5,650 nt of DNA, taken from positions 1 to 5,650 of the forward strand of contig QIGP01000093.1 of NCBI GenBank assembly GCA_003228965.1. Direction: 5' to 3'. Below the pieces are notes generated by a model that was not told the origin of the DNA, made no database searches, and worked only from the letters and a program-made list of their open reading frames with translations. This document shows positions 1 through 5,650 of the stretch, piece by piece. The DNA is from Gammaproteobacteria bacterium. GTDB taxonomy: Bacteria > Pseudomonadota > Gammaproteobacteria > Steroidobacterales > SZUA-146. Made by a program: the position numbers and the translations under genes. Position 1 is the first letter of the stretch. Each line of letters opens with the position of its first letter.

Positions 1-1
1 G

Positions 2-292
2 ATCCCGGGTAAAATGGTTAAAGGCATGGGTGGTGCGATGGATCTGGTTGCAGGCGTCAAACGCGTTGTGGTCATAATGGATCACTGCACGCGAGACGGT
101 TCAACCAAACTGTTGGCCGAATGTTCGCTGCCTTTAACCGGGGCGGGAGTCGTCGACCGATTGTATTCGGACCTGGGTGTTTTCGACTTCGATGAAAACG
201 GAGTTACTCTCATCGAACTCGCACCCGACGTTACAGTCGATATGGTTAAAGAACGTACGGCGGCCAACCTTAATGTCGGGCCAGGATTATAA
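2..292 (+). CDS. scoB: 3-oxoacid CoA-transferase subunit B, 3' end (partial)
   Basis: This is the C-terminal 96 residues of the beta subunit of a two-subunit 3-oxoacid (succinyl-CoA:acetoacetate type) CoA-transferase, which moves CoA from a donor acyl-CoA to acetoacetate or a related short 3-oxoacid in the cytoplasm. The frame is open from base 2 and reads IPGKMVKGMGGAMDLV at its start, followed by GVKRVVVIMDH, then LPLTGAGVVDR, SDLGVFDF and ELAPDVT; this run of motifs is diagnostic for the ScoB/AtoA/PcaJ family. Family members are usually a little over 210 residues, so about 45% of the protein is visible. The catalytic glutamate of this family lies in the missing N-terminal part and cannot be checked. 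The ATG at 14 is internal, not the start. The alpha subunit gene is expected just upstream, outside the window. The acs gene follows after 47 bases. An AtoA or PcaJ substrate role cannot be excluded from this fragment. Confidence 0.93.
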   Translation: MPGKMVKGMGGAMDLVAGVKRVVVIMDHCTRDGSTKLLAECSLPLTGAGVVDRLYSDLGVFDFDENGVTLIELAPDVTVDMVKERTAANLNVGPGL

Positions 293-339
293 GCCCCGTT
301 CACCTTCATAGAGCACAAGAATACATAGGGTAAGCAGTA

Positions 340-2286
340 ATGAGCGAATCGAAAGTCTATCCCGTGCATCCGAAGGTGCTGGAAAAAGCCACATTGGATG
401 CGGAGGCGTACGAGAGCCTTTACCGCGAGTCTATAGAAAACACGGAACAGTTCTGGGCCGACCACGGCCGGCGTCTCGACTGGATCAAGCCGTATTCACG
501 GATTAAGAACACATCGTTTAAACGCGGCAATGTGAATATTAAATGGTACGAAGACGGCGTGTTAAACGTGTGTGCCAACTGTATCGATCGCCACCTTGTT
601 GAACATTTTAATCGCACGGCAATCATTTTCGAAGGAGACGACCCTAAAGACAGTCGACATATTTCCTATGCTGAATTACACGAGCAAGTGTCGCGGCTTG
701 GCAATGTTCTTAAAGATATGGGCGTGTGCAAAGGTGACATTGTCACAATTTACATGCCGATGATTCCAGAGGCGGCTATGGCAATGCTTGCGTGCGCCAG
801 AATAGGTGCGGTCCATTCCGTTGTTTTTGGAGGATTCTCTCCAGAAGCACTGGCGGGGCGTATCGACGACTGCAAATCGGAATTTGTTATAACTGCCGAT
901 GAAGGCGTGCGTGGTAATAAAAAAATTCCTCTCAAGGCCAACACTGACGCAGCCATCGAGAAACTCAAAGAGAGTACGGTTAAGAAAACGTTGGTTGTAA
1001 AGCGCACCGGTGGGAACATCGACTGGCATACCAATCGGGACATCTGGTTTCACTCGGCCGTGGAGGCCGCGTCGGTCGACTGTCCTCCCGAGCCGATGAA
1101 CGCGGAGGACCCGCTGTTTATACTCTATACGTCCGGCTCAACCGGTAAACCCAAAGGCGTTTTGCATACGTCAGGCGGTTACCTTGTTTACGCGTCGATG
1201 ACCCATGAATACGTGTTCGATTACGGGCCAGACGACGTGTACTGGTGTAGCGCAGACGTTGGGTGGGTGACAGGTCACAGCTACATTGTGTACGGACCAC
1301 TGGCAAATCGTGCGACAACGCTCATGTTTGAAGGCGTGCCTGACTATCCCGACTACAGCCGCTTTTGGCAGATAGTTGACAAGCACAAGGTCACTATTTT
1401 TTATACGGCGCCGACCGCTATTCGTGCACTCATGCGAGAAGGCGACGCACCTTTAGCATCAACCAGCCGCAAGAGTTTACGTTTACTTGGCACCGTGGGT
1501 GAGCCGATAAATCCGGAAGCATGGGAGTGGTACTACCACAAAGTCGGATTTGGCGAATGTCCCATTGTCGATACGTGGTGGCAAACCGAAACGGGCGGTG
1601 CACTCATTACACCGATTCCTGGGGCCACGCCGTTAAAGCCTGGTTCGGCAACGAAACCGTTTTTTGGCATTCAACCAGCGCTGCTTGACGGTGACGGTAA
1701 CGTGCTCGAGGGGGCCGCCGAAGGAAACCTGGTCATACTCGATAGCTGGCCCGGACAAATGCGAACGGTCCACGGGGACCACGAGCGTTTTGAGCAAACG
1801 TATTTCTCCACGTTCGACAACGTGTACACAACAGGTGATGGTGCCCGGCGTGATGAAGATGGTTACTACTGGATTACTGGTCGGGTCGACGACGTGTTAA
1901 ACGTTTCCGGTCATCGTATGGGAACGGCCGAAATTGAAAGCGCGTTGGTTTCGCATCCGTCTGTGGCCGAGTCAGCCGTAGTAGGCTATCCCCACGACCT
2001 TAAAGGACAGGGCATTTACGTGTATGTGACGTTGCTCGCGGGCATTGAAGCGAGTAACGAATTACGCAAAGAATTGCGTGCCTGGGTGCGTAAAGAAATA
2101 GGTCCAATTGCGACTCCTGACAGGATTCAGTGGGCACCAGGACTACCCAAGACCCGGTCCGGAAAGATCATGAGACGTATACTTCGGAAAATCGCTGCTA
2201 ATGAATTCGACAATTTGGGTGATATATCTACTTTAGCGGAGCCAGAAGTTGTTGATGAACTCATTGCCAATCGGGAAACCGACTAA
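340..2286 (+). CDS. acs: Acetyl-CoA synthetase (AMP-forming)
   Basis: This cytoplasmic enzyme makes acetyl-CoA from acetate, ATP and CoA by way of acetyl-AMP. Its 648 residues match the usual Acs length of about 650. Motifs in order: the ACS N-terminal segment (about 1-90), the P-loop [10 protein letters not shown] at 264-273, [13 protein letters not shown] near 420 codons in, [10 protein letters not shown] with the acetate-pocket Trp at 414, TGD with Asp500, Arg515 and hinge Asp517, SGHR with Arg526, and [11 protein letters not shown] with Lys609. These positions coincide with Salmonella Acs numbering. Trp414 in WWQTETGG favours acetate over longer acids. Lys609 is the lysine that Pat-type acetyltransferases acetylate and CobB-type deacetylases restore in studied relatives, so similar control is inferred. 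The start is supported by an AGGGT ribosome-binding site at 327-331, eight bases before the ATG. The gene lies 47 bases after scoB and is probably in its transcript. Acetoacetyl-CoA or propionyl-CoA synthetase are the alternatives, and are less likely. Confidence 0.96.
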   Translation: MSESKVYPVHPKVLEKATLDAEAYESLYRESIENTEQFWADHGRRLDWIKPYSRIKNTSFKRGNVNIKWYEDGVLNVCANCIDRHLVEHFNRTAIIFEGDDPKDSRHISYAELHEQVSRLGNVLKDMGVCKGDIVTIYMPMIPEAAMAMLACARIGAVHSVVFGGFSPEALAGRIDDCKSEFVITADEGVRGNKKIPLKANTDAAIEKLKESTVKKTLVVKRTGGNIDWHTNRDIWFHSAVEAASVDCPPEPMNAEDPLFILYTSGSTGKPKGVLHTSGGYLVYASMTHEYVFDYGPDDVYWCSADVGWVTGHSYIVYGPLANRATTLMFEGVPDYPDYSRFWQIVDKHKVTIFYTAPTAIRALMREGDAPLASTSRKSLRLLGTVGEPINPEAWEWYYHKVGFGECPIVDTWWQTETGGALITPIPGATPLKPGSATKPFFGIQPALLDGDGNVLEGAAEGNLVILDSWPGQMRTVHGDHERFEQTYFSTFDNVYTTGDGARRDEDGYYWITGRVDDVLNVSGHRMGTAEIESALVSHPSVAESAVVGYPHDLKGQGIYVYVTLLAGIEASNELRKELRAWVRKEIGPIATPDRIQWAPGLPKTRSGKIMRRILRKIAANEFDNLGDISTLAEPEVVDELIANRETD

Positions 2287-2291
2287 TTGGT

Positions 2292-2319
2292 CGCTATCGT
2301 CACCCGAACGTGGATAGTG
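2292..2319. terminator. Hairpin between convergent acs and dcp genes
   Basis: An inverted repeat lies six bases after the acs stop codon. Bases 2292-2298 pair with 2313-2319 (seven pairs, one G-T wobble), a two-base bulge follows at 2299-2300, and 2301-2303 pair with 2310-2312 around the loop CCGAAC. It sits where a terminator for acs would be expected, and faces the dcp 3' end on the other side. No T-run follows on either strand, so it is not a standard intrinsic terminator. It could instead stabilise mRNA 3' ends, or act together with Rho. The structure is seen in the sequence; its role is inferred. Confidence 0.35.
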
Positions 2320-2369
2320 CCACCGACTTGTTGGGCTTTATTGCGCAAGTTCGCAACGTGGGTAGCAAA

Positions 2370-4556
2370 CTAATCAATGTTTAAACCACGTCGTTTAATC
2401 AGTGCTTCTACGTTTGGCTCGCGCCCGCGAAAATCGATAAACATGTCCATTTCGTCTCGAGTGCCACCCTTGGAAAGAATACTGTCGCGATATTTCTTGG
2501 CGATTTCTTTATTGAAAATATCACCAGATTCTTTGAAGTACTGATATGTATCGGCGTCGAGAATCTCTGACCATATGTAGCTGTAGTAACCCGAAGAATA
2601 ACCGCCCGAGAAAATGTGCTGGAAGTAGGTGCTGCGATAGCGGGGATCAATTTCCGTTACCAGGCCCATTTTTCGCAAGCTCGCTTTTTCGAAACGCGCG
2701 GTGTCGCGAATTTTGTCATCCTCGAGCGTGTGCCAGTCAAGATCGAGTAGCGACGCGGCCAGGTATTCAGTAGTTGCGAATCCCTGATTGAACTTTGAAG
2801 CATCCTGAATTTTCTTAACCAGTTCGCGAGGAATCACTTCGCCGGTTTCGTAGTGCCGTGCGTAAAACGCCAACACTTCCGGTTCGGCGACCCAGTTTTC
2901 CATCACCTGCGAAGGAAATTCGACAAAGTCACGTGACACAGAAGTTCCCGACAAGGAGTCGTAACGGGTGTTTGCAAGTAGGCCGTGCAGAGCGTGGCCA
3001 AACTCGTGAAACAGCGTGTTGGCTTCGTCAAAACGCATCAGTGCCGGCTGGTTTTCAGTGGGCTTTGAGAAATTTCCCACGTTGTAAATAATAGGAATGA
3101 TGCGTTTACCGCTAGTGTCTTTCGACTGTTTGCGGAACGAACTCATCCACGCTCCGCCGCGCTTGCTGGCGCGTGGGTGCCAGTCAGACATGTAGATGCC
3201 AGTGAGGTCTTTGTTCTCGTCGTAGACTTCGTACGTACGCACTTCCGGATGATATTTTGGAAGGTCGGTACGTTCTTTAAACGTTAAACCAAACAACCGT
3301 TCGGCCAGTTCAAACGCTCCTTGAGTGACGTTATTAACCTCGAAGTAAGGCCGCACCTGGTCTTCATCAAAGGCGTATTTCGCCTTGCGAACTTTTTCAG
3401 AGTAGTAGCGCCAGTCGGACGCACTGATTTTGAAGTCTCCGCCTTCGGTATCGACAATGGCTTGCATATCGGCCGTTTCTTCACGTGCACGGTTAAGTGC
3501 AGCGGGCCAAAGGCGATTTATTAGTGCGTAAACGCGATCAGGCGTACCGGCCATTGTGTTTGACAGTGTAAAGTGAGCGTGAGAAGGATATCCCATGAGT
3601 TTGGCGCGCGATGCACGTAGCGACGCCATTTTTGCGCCAATTTTTTTGTTATCAAACTCGTTGTCGTTGTTACCCCGATTAATATAACCGTTGTAAATAG
3701 TGTTGCGAAGATCCCGGCGCTTCGAATATTGCAGGAACGGCTCAATACTTGAGCGTTGCAATGTGTACACCCACTTGCCTTCGTAGCCACGTTCTTTAGC
3801 AGCGGCGGCGCCACCTGCGATGACATTGTCGGGCAGGCCGGTCAGGTCGTCTTCGCTGTCCAGCACAAGTTCAAAGCTGTTGTCTTCTTTGAGTACATTT
3901 TGACCGAATTGAATCGACAAACTGGTGAGCTGTTCGTTCAGGTCTCTTAATATGTCTTTATCGGACTCTGACAAATTAGCCCCACCGCGCTGAAAGCCTT
4001 TGAAGGTTTCTGTGAGTAAGCGAGCTTCTTCGGTATTCAGACCCAGCGTCTCTAGCTGTTCATGAATAGCTTTTACTTTCGCAAACAGCTCGGAATTGAG
4101 CGCAATATTGTCGCCATGGGTGGACAGCATCGGGCCAATTTCTGTTGCGATAGCCTGCATCTCGTCGTTGGTGTTAGCCCCGTTGAGGCCGTAGAACACG
4201 CCGGTGACTTTGTTGAGCAGGTTACCGCTTGTTTCGAGCGCTTCAATCACATTGGCAAAATTTGGCGCTTCGGTGTTGGCGATAATGACTGCGATGTTGT
4301 CGTTTTGCTCATCCATGCCGCTTTTGACAGCTGGGACATAATGGCCTTCGTCAATCAGGTCGAATGGAGGAATGCCAAACGGCGTGTCGAAGTCGCTGTA
4401 AAACGGATTATCGTTTGCGCTTGCGGCGGCTTTACCCATGTCGGTGTGCTCTTTGGCTGGTTTGGTGTCAGCGACGGAATCGCCGGATGAGGTGTCTTTA
4501 CTGCAGCCAGTCAAAACCAGGGCGAGCAGGGCGACAGATAACAGATGGAATTTCAT
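2370..4556 (-). CDS. dcp: M3-family zinc peptidase, Dcp-type lipoprotein
   Basis: This is a zinc metallopeptidase of family M3, closest in motifs to peptidyl-dipeptidase Dcp, which removes dipeptides from peptide C-termini. It has 728 residues against roughly 680 for E. coli Dcp; the extra length is an N-terminal export signal and linker. Residues 1-18 form a lipoprotein signal with lipobox LTGC and Cys18 as the lipidation site. Ser19 at +2 predicts outer-membrane sorting by the Lol rule. A polar linker runs to about 48, then a helical N-terminal domain to about 285, then the catalytic domain. Catalytic residues seen: HEFGH at 517-521 with Glu518, and the third zinc ligand Glu546 in DFVEFPSQ, exactly 25 residues after His521 as in the family. 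KRGGAWM lies at 465-471. His647, Tyr653 and Tyr660 in HIFSGGYSSGYYSY keep the Dcp spacing of substrate-binding residues. A GGAG ribosome-binding site (4567-4570) lies ten bases before the ATG. The gene is convergent with acs and divergent from the tRNA operon, so it is probably monocistronic. Its probable role is turnover of imported or shed peptides in the periplasm. Confidence 0.92.
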   Translation of the reverse strand: MKFHLLSVALLALVLTGCSKDTSSGDSVADTKPAKEHTDMGKAAASANDNPFYSDFDTPFGIPPFDLIDEGHYVPAVKSGMDEQNDNIAVIIANTEAPNFANVIEALETSGNLLNKVTGVFYGLNGANTNDEMQAIATEIGPMLSTHGDNIALNSELFAKVKAIHEQLETLGLNTEEARLLTETFKGFQRGGANLSESDKDILRDLNEQLTSLSIQFGQNVLKEDNSFELVLDSEDDLTGLPDNVIAGGAAAAKERGYEGKWVYTLQRSSIEPFLQYSKRRDLRNTIYNGYINRGNNDNEFDNKKIGAKMASLRASRAKLMGYPSHAHFTLSNTMAGTPDRVYALINRLWPAALNRAREETADMQAIVDTEGGDFKISASDWRYYSEKVRKAKYAFDEDQVRPYFEVNNVTQGAFELAERLFGLTFKERTDLPKYHPEVRTYEVYDENKDLTGIYMSDWHPRASKRGGAWMSSFRKQSKDTSGKRIIPIIYNVGNFSKPTENQPALMRFDEANTLFHEFGHALHGLLANTRYDSLSGTSVSRDFVEFPSQVMENWVAEPEVLAFYARHYETGEVIPRELVKKIQDASKFNQGFATTEYLAASLLDLDWHTLEDDKIRDTARFEKASLRKMGLVTEIDPRYRSTYFQHIFSGGYSSGYYSYIWSEILDADTYQYFKESGDIFNKEIAKKYRDSILSKGGTRDEMDMFIDFRGREPNVEALIKRRGLNID

Positions 4557-4682
4557 CGGTAGAAATCTCCGAGGTATTTACAAGTAAGAGGCGATGTCGC
4601 GATACCAGGTTTTGGCTGGGTGTCCCTCCCCGCGACGAAGAAACGAGAGTCTAACGTAACGAATGTAAGCCCCGCAATATGT

Positions 4683-4700
4683 GTCCGTTTGGTCCGTTTG
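4683..4700. repeat. Two tandem 9-bp repeats
   Basis: The nine bases GTCCGTTTG occur twice, perfectly and directly adjacent, at 4683-4691 and 4692-4700. They open the repeat cluster that runs to 4790. No function can be assigned; a binding site for a dimeric regulator or simple slippage duplication are both possible. Confidence 0.8.
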
Positions 4701-4708
4701 TGCGCACT

Positions 4709-4727
4709 GCGACAATACCTTTGTCGC
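4709..4727. repeat. Perfect 7-bp inverted repeat
   Basis: GCGACAA at 4709-4715 pairs perfectly with TTGTCGC at 4721-4727 around the five-base loop TACCT. No T-run follows on either strand, so it does not look like an intrinsic terminator. It sits between the 9-bp and 21-bp direct repeats. It may be an operator-like site or part of a small repetitive element. Confidence 0.6.
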
Positions 4728-4748
4728 CACCGCTGTCCTGTAAGGAAA

Positions 4749-4790
4749 CGGCGGAGTGACTGTCCTATGCGGCGGGGTGACTGTCCTATG
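4749..4790. repeat. Two tandem 21-bp repeats
   Basis: Bases 4749-4769 and 4770-4790 are directly adjacent 21-bp copies that differ at one base (A at 4755, G at 4776). The shared core is GTGACTGTCCTATG. A shorter piece, CTGTCCT, also occurs at 4733-4739. Because the unit is a multiple of three, it makes repeated heptapeptides in chance reading frames, which should not be taken for protein repeats. The core recalls GTGACTGTCC-type repeats that I associate with IS200-like or REP-associated transposase loci in proteobacteria, but no transposase is present here and that link is from memory. Confidence 0.8.
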
Positions 4791-4869
4791 TGTGTTAATT
4801 TGGACCGGCGGCTTCACTTTGGAAGCAAATTCCTCGTAAATTATTGTAATTTAAGAAGTATCTGAGATT

Positions 4870-4899
4870 TTGAGACTAATTGAAAGTATACATTATATA
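4870..4899 (+). promoter_or_regulatory. Candidate upstream sigma70 promoter of tRNA-tuf operon
   Basis: TTGAGA at 4870-4875 (five of six matches to the -35 consensus) is followed after 18 bases by TATATA at 4894-4899 in an AT-rich stretch, and then by a GGGG at 4902-4905. A G-rich discriminator of this kind is typical of stable-RNA promoters under stringent control. Transcripts would carry a leader of about 135 bases before tRNA-Tyr. The -10 assignment is uncertain because TATATATA offers overlapping choices. Confidence 0.35.
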
Positions 4900-4996
4900 T
4901 AGGGGATTCAACAGGCTGCTTTAGGGTCGCAATCTTGGCCAAATTTTCTTTCGACAGCCATTGAGGCCATGGCCATAAAGCAGAGCTACTTCACGG

Positions 4997-5025
4997 TTGA
5001 CAGTCGCATTGGAGCGCAGCACAAT
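4997..5025 (+). promoter_or_regulatory. Candidate main sigma70 promoter of tRNA-Tyr
   Basis: A perfect -35 box TTGACA lies at 4997-5002, followed after exactly 17 bases by CACAAT at 5020-5025, which matches the -10 consensus at four of six places including the last three. The expected start of transcription, near 5032, is about ten bases before the 5' end of mature tRNA-Tyr. The bases after the -10 (AGCCGGC) are GC-rich, as expected for growth-rate and stringent control of stable RNA. The spacing and position make this the best candidate for the operon's main promoter. Confidence 0.55.
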
Positions 5026-5042
5026 AGCCGGCTTACGTCCGC

Positions 5043-5127
5043 GGAGGGGTACCCAAGCGGTCAACGGGGGCAGACTGTAAATCTGCTGGCTCAGCCTTCA
5101 GAGGTTCGAATCCTCTCCCCTCCACCA
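5043..5127 (+). tRNA. tRNA-Tyr (anticodon GUA)
   Basis: This is a class II tRNA of 85 bases. The acceptor stem GGAGGGG (5043-5049) pairs perfectly with CCCCTCC (5117-5123); the discriminator is A5124 and CCA is encoded at 5125-5127. The anticodon stem GCAGA/TCTGC encloses the loop CTGTAAA with anticodon GTA at 5077-5079. A long variable arm with a GGC/GCC stem (5088-5096) is typical of bacterial tRNA-Tyr. The T arm AGAGG-TTCGAAT-CCTCT is intact. It is the first gene of the tRNA-tuf operon; the E. coli counterpart is tyrU, which there follows another tRNA-Thr (thrU) not seen here. Confidence 0.97.
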
Positions 5128-5132
5128 GTTTG

Positions 5133-5159
5133 CTCGCGTCAGGGTTTTCCTATCGCGAG
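5133..5159 (+). other. Hairpin in the tRNA-Tyr/tRNA-Gly spacer
   Basis: CTCGCG at 5133-5138 pairs perfectly with CGCGAG at 5154-5159. Inside, after a two-by-two internal loop, AGG (5141-5143) can pair with CCT (5149-5151). The hairpin begins five bases after the tRNA-Tyr CCA. T-rich but broken sequence follows, so full termination is unlikely. A stop for 3' exonucleases or a guide for endonuclease processing of the precursor is a plausible inferred role. Confidence 0.5.
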
Positions 5160-5197
5160 TGCTTTGTTGGGTTTGTTTTGGTTAGTAAATTGCTTTC

Positions 5198-5271
5198 GCG
5201 GGTGTAGTTCAAAGGTAGAACCTCAGCCTTCCAAGCTGATGATGTGGGTTCGATTCCCACCATCCGCTCCA
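5198..5271 (+). tRNA. tRNA-Gly (anticodon UCC)
   Basis: This tRNA has 74 bases. The acceptor stem GCGGGTG (5198-5204) pairs with CATCCGC (5261-5267), with one G-T wobble; the discriminator is T5268 and CCA is encoded at 5269-5271. The anticodon stem TCAGC/GCTGA encloses CTTCCAA with anticodon TCC at 5230-5232, which reads GGA and GGG. The T arm GTGGG-TTCGATT-CCCAC is intact. It corresponds to glyT of the E. coli tufB operon. The spacers are 70 bases to tRNA-Tyr and 86 bases to tRNA-Thr. Confidence 0.97.
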
Positions 5272-5311
5272 GTTTCGGATTACTCGCCAAATCAAACGAG
5301 GACGTAATGTT

Positions 5312-5331
5312 GGTCGCCTGTAAGAGCGGCC
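5312..5331 (+). other. Hairpin in the tRNA-Gly/tRNA-Thr spacer
   Basis: GGTCGC at 5312-5317 pairs with GCGGCC at 5326-5331 (six pairs, a T-G wobble at the third) around an eight-base loop at 5318-5325. It has the same stem length, wobble position and loop length as the hairpin at 5475-5494 in the tuf leader. No T-run follows. A role in processing of the precursor RNA is possible. Confidence 0.45.
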
Positions 5332-5357
5332 TGGTATTGTACGACGAGAAAGACCGG

Positions 5358-5433
5358 GCCCGCATAGCTCAGTCGGTAGAGCGCATCCATGGTAAGGATG
5401 AGGTCATCAGTTCAATTCTGGTTGCGGGCTCCA
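5358..5433 (+). tRNA. tRNA-Thr (anticodon GGU)
   Basis: This tRNA has 76 bases. The acceptor stem GCCCGCA (5358-5364) pairs perfectly with TGCGGGC (5423-5429); the discriminator is T5430 and CCA is encoded at 5431-5433. The anticodon stem CATCC/GGATG (5384-5388, 5396-5400) encloses ATGGTAA with anticodon GGT at 5391-5393, reading ACC and ACU. The T arm ATCAG-TTCAATT-CTGGT has one T-G wobble. It corresponds to thrT, directly before tuf as in E. coli. Position 32 of the anticodon loop is A rather than the more usual pyrimidine. Confidence 0.97.

Positions 5434-5650
<217 letters not shown>

Larger units (their letters stand above)
4557..5042. other. Divergent intergenic region between dcp and tRNA-tuf operon
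   Basis: This stretch of 486 bases has no credible protein gene. It holds the dcp leader and ribosome-binding site (4567-4570, read on the minus strand), a GC-rich part to about 4680, a cluster of short repeats at 4683-4790, an AT-rich part at about 4840-4905, and two candidate promoters facing the tRNAs. A five-base direct repeat TAACG TAACG lies at 4652-4661 followed by GTAAG, in the zone where a dcp promoter would be expected; I could not fit a good -35/-10 pair for dcp there. A ten-base palindrome GGCCATGGCC lies at 4965-4974. For 4791-4869 I see only AT-rich sequence with no clear feature. Confidence 0.6.

Noticed and set aside
1..4. The window begins with GATC, which could be a Sau3AI or MboI cloning end
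   Set aside because: A four-base match is too common to carry weight, and it says nothing about biology.
299..327. TTCACC-17-TACATA as a separate acs promoter
   Set aside because: Both boxes are weak, and the implied start would leave only about six bases before the ATG, with the ribosome-binding site largely untranscribed.
676..1386. Several antisense open frames within acs
   Set aside because: They lie opposite a well-conserved coding sequence, overlap one another and show no family motifs.
3284..4490. Open frames on both strands overlapping dcp, the longest 142 codons at 4062-4490 (+)
   Set aside because: They are out-of-frame or antisense shadows of a peptidase gene whose catalytic motifs are intact from end to end.
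4709..4727. The 7-bp hairpin as an intrinsic terminator
   Set aside because: No T-run follows on either strand, and no transcript is expected to end there.
4578..4865. Short open frames on both strands with repeated heptapeptides
   Set aside because: The peptide repeats come only from the 21-bp DNA repeat, whose length is a multiple of three; there is no ribosome-binding site or family resemblance.
4965..4974. Ten-base palindrome GGCCATGGCC as an operator
   Set aside because: It stands alone, is too short for a specific claim, and does not overlap either candidate promoter.
4969..5307. A 112-codon open frame over the tRNA-Tyr and tRNA-Gly genes
   Set aside because: It runs through two clearly folded tRNAs, has no convincing ribosome-binding site and no recognisable protein motif; other frames over the tRNAs are chance as well.
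5043..5433. tRNA 3' ends as phage or island attachment sites
   Set aside because: No integrase gene and no duplicated tRNA 3' end is seen in the window, and the tRNAs lie within an intact operon that continues into tuf.

Overview
The window is chromosomal DNA from a gammaproteobacterium. The best evidence is the gene order tRNA-Tyr, tRNA-Gly, tRNA-Thr, tuf at the right end, which is the classic tufB-type operon of that class (Escherichia coli has thrU-tyrU-glyT-thrT-tufB). The EF-Tu N-terminus and the acetyl-CoA synthetase, whose key residues fall on the Salmonella Acs numbering without any shift, agree with this. A Dcp-like M3 peptidase built as a lipoprotein also suggests a free-living Gram-negative. 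I cannot name the genus from the sequence alone.

Layout. Bases 2-292 (+) are the 3' end of a 3-oxoacid CoA-transferase subunit B gene (scoB/atoA type). It is followed after 47 bases by a complete acetyl-CoA synthetase gene, acs (340-2286, +). The two are probably co-transcribed and together activate acetoacetate and acetate for entry to central metabolism. A short convergent gap (2287-2369) holds two small hairpins. Next, on the minus strand, is a complete 728-residue lipoprotein peptidase of the Dcp type (4556-2370). Between its start and the tRNA operon lies about 490 bases without a protein gene (4557-5042). This stretch carries a compact set of short repeats (two 9-bp copies, a perfect 7-bp hairpin, two 21-bp copies) and two candidate promoters facing the tRNAs. 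Then come tRNA-Tyr(GUA) at 5043-5127, tRNA-Gly(UCC) at 5198-5271, tRNA-Thr(GGU) at 5358-5433, and the first 30 codons of tuf from 5559 to the window end.

How the parts work together. The left half is carbon activation: CoA transfer to 3-oxoacids, and ATP-dependent acetate activation with a conserved acetylatable lysine. The middle gene probably degrades peptides at the envelope. The right half is translation: three tRNAs co-transcribed with the factor that delivers aminoacyl-tRNAs to the ribosome. I found no CRISPR array, intact mobile element, toxin-antitoxin pair or defence gene. Nothing here amounts to an undescribed system. The parts most worth a second look are the repeat cluster at 4683-4790 and the structured spacers and leader of the tRNA-tuf transcript.
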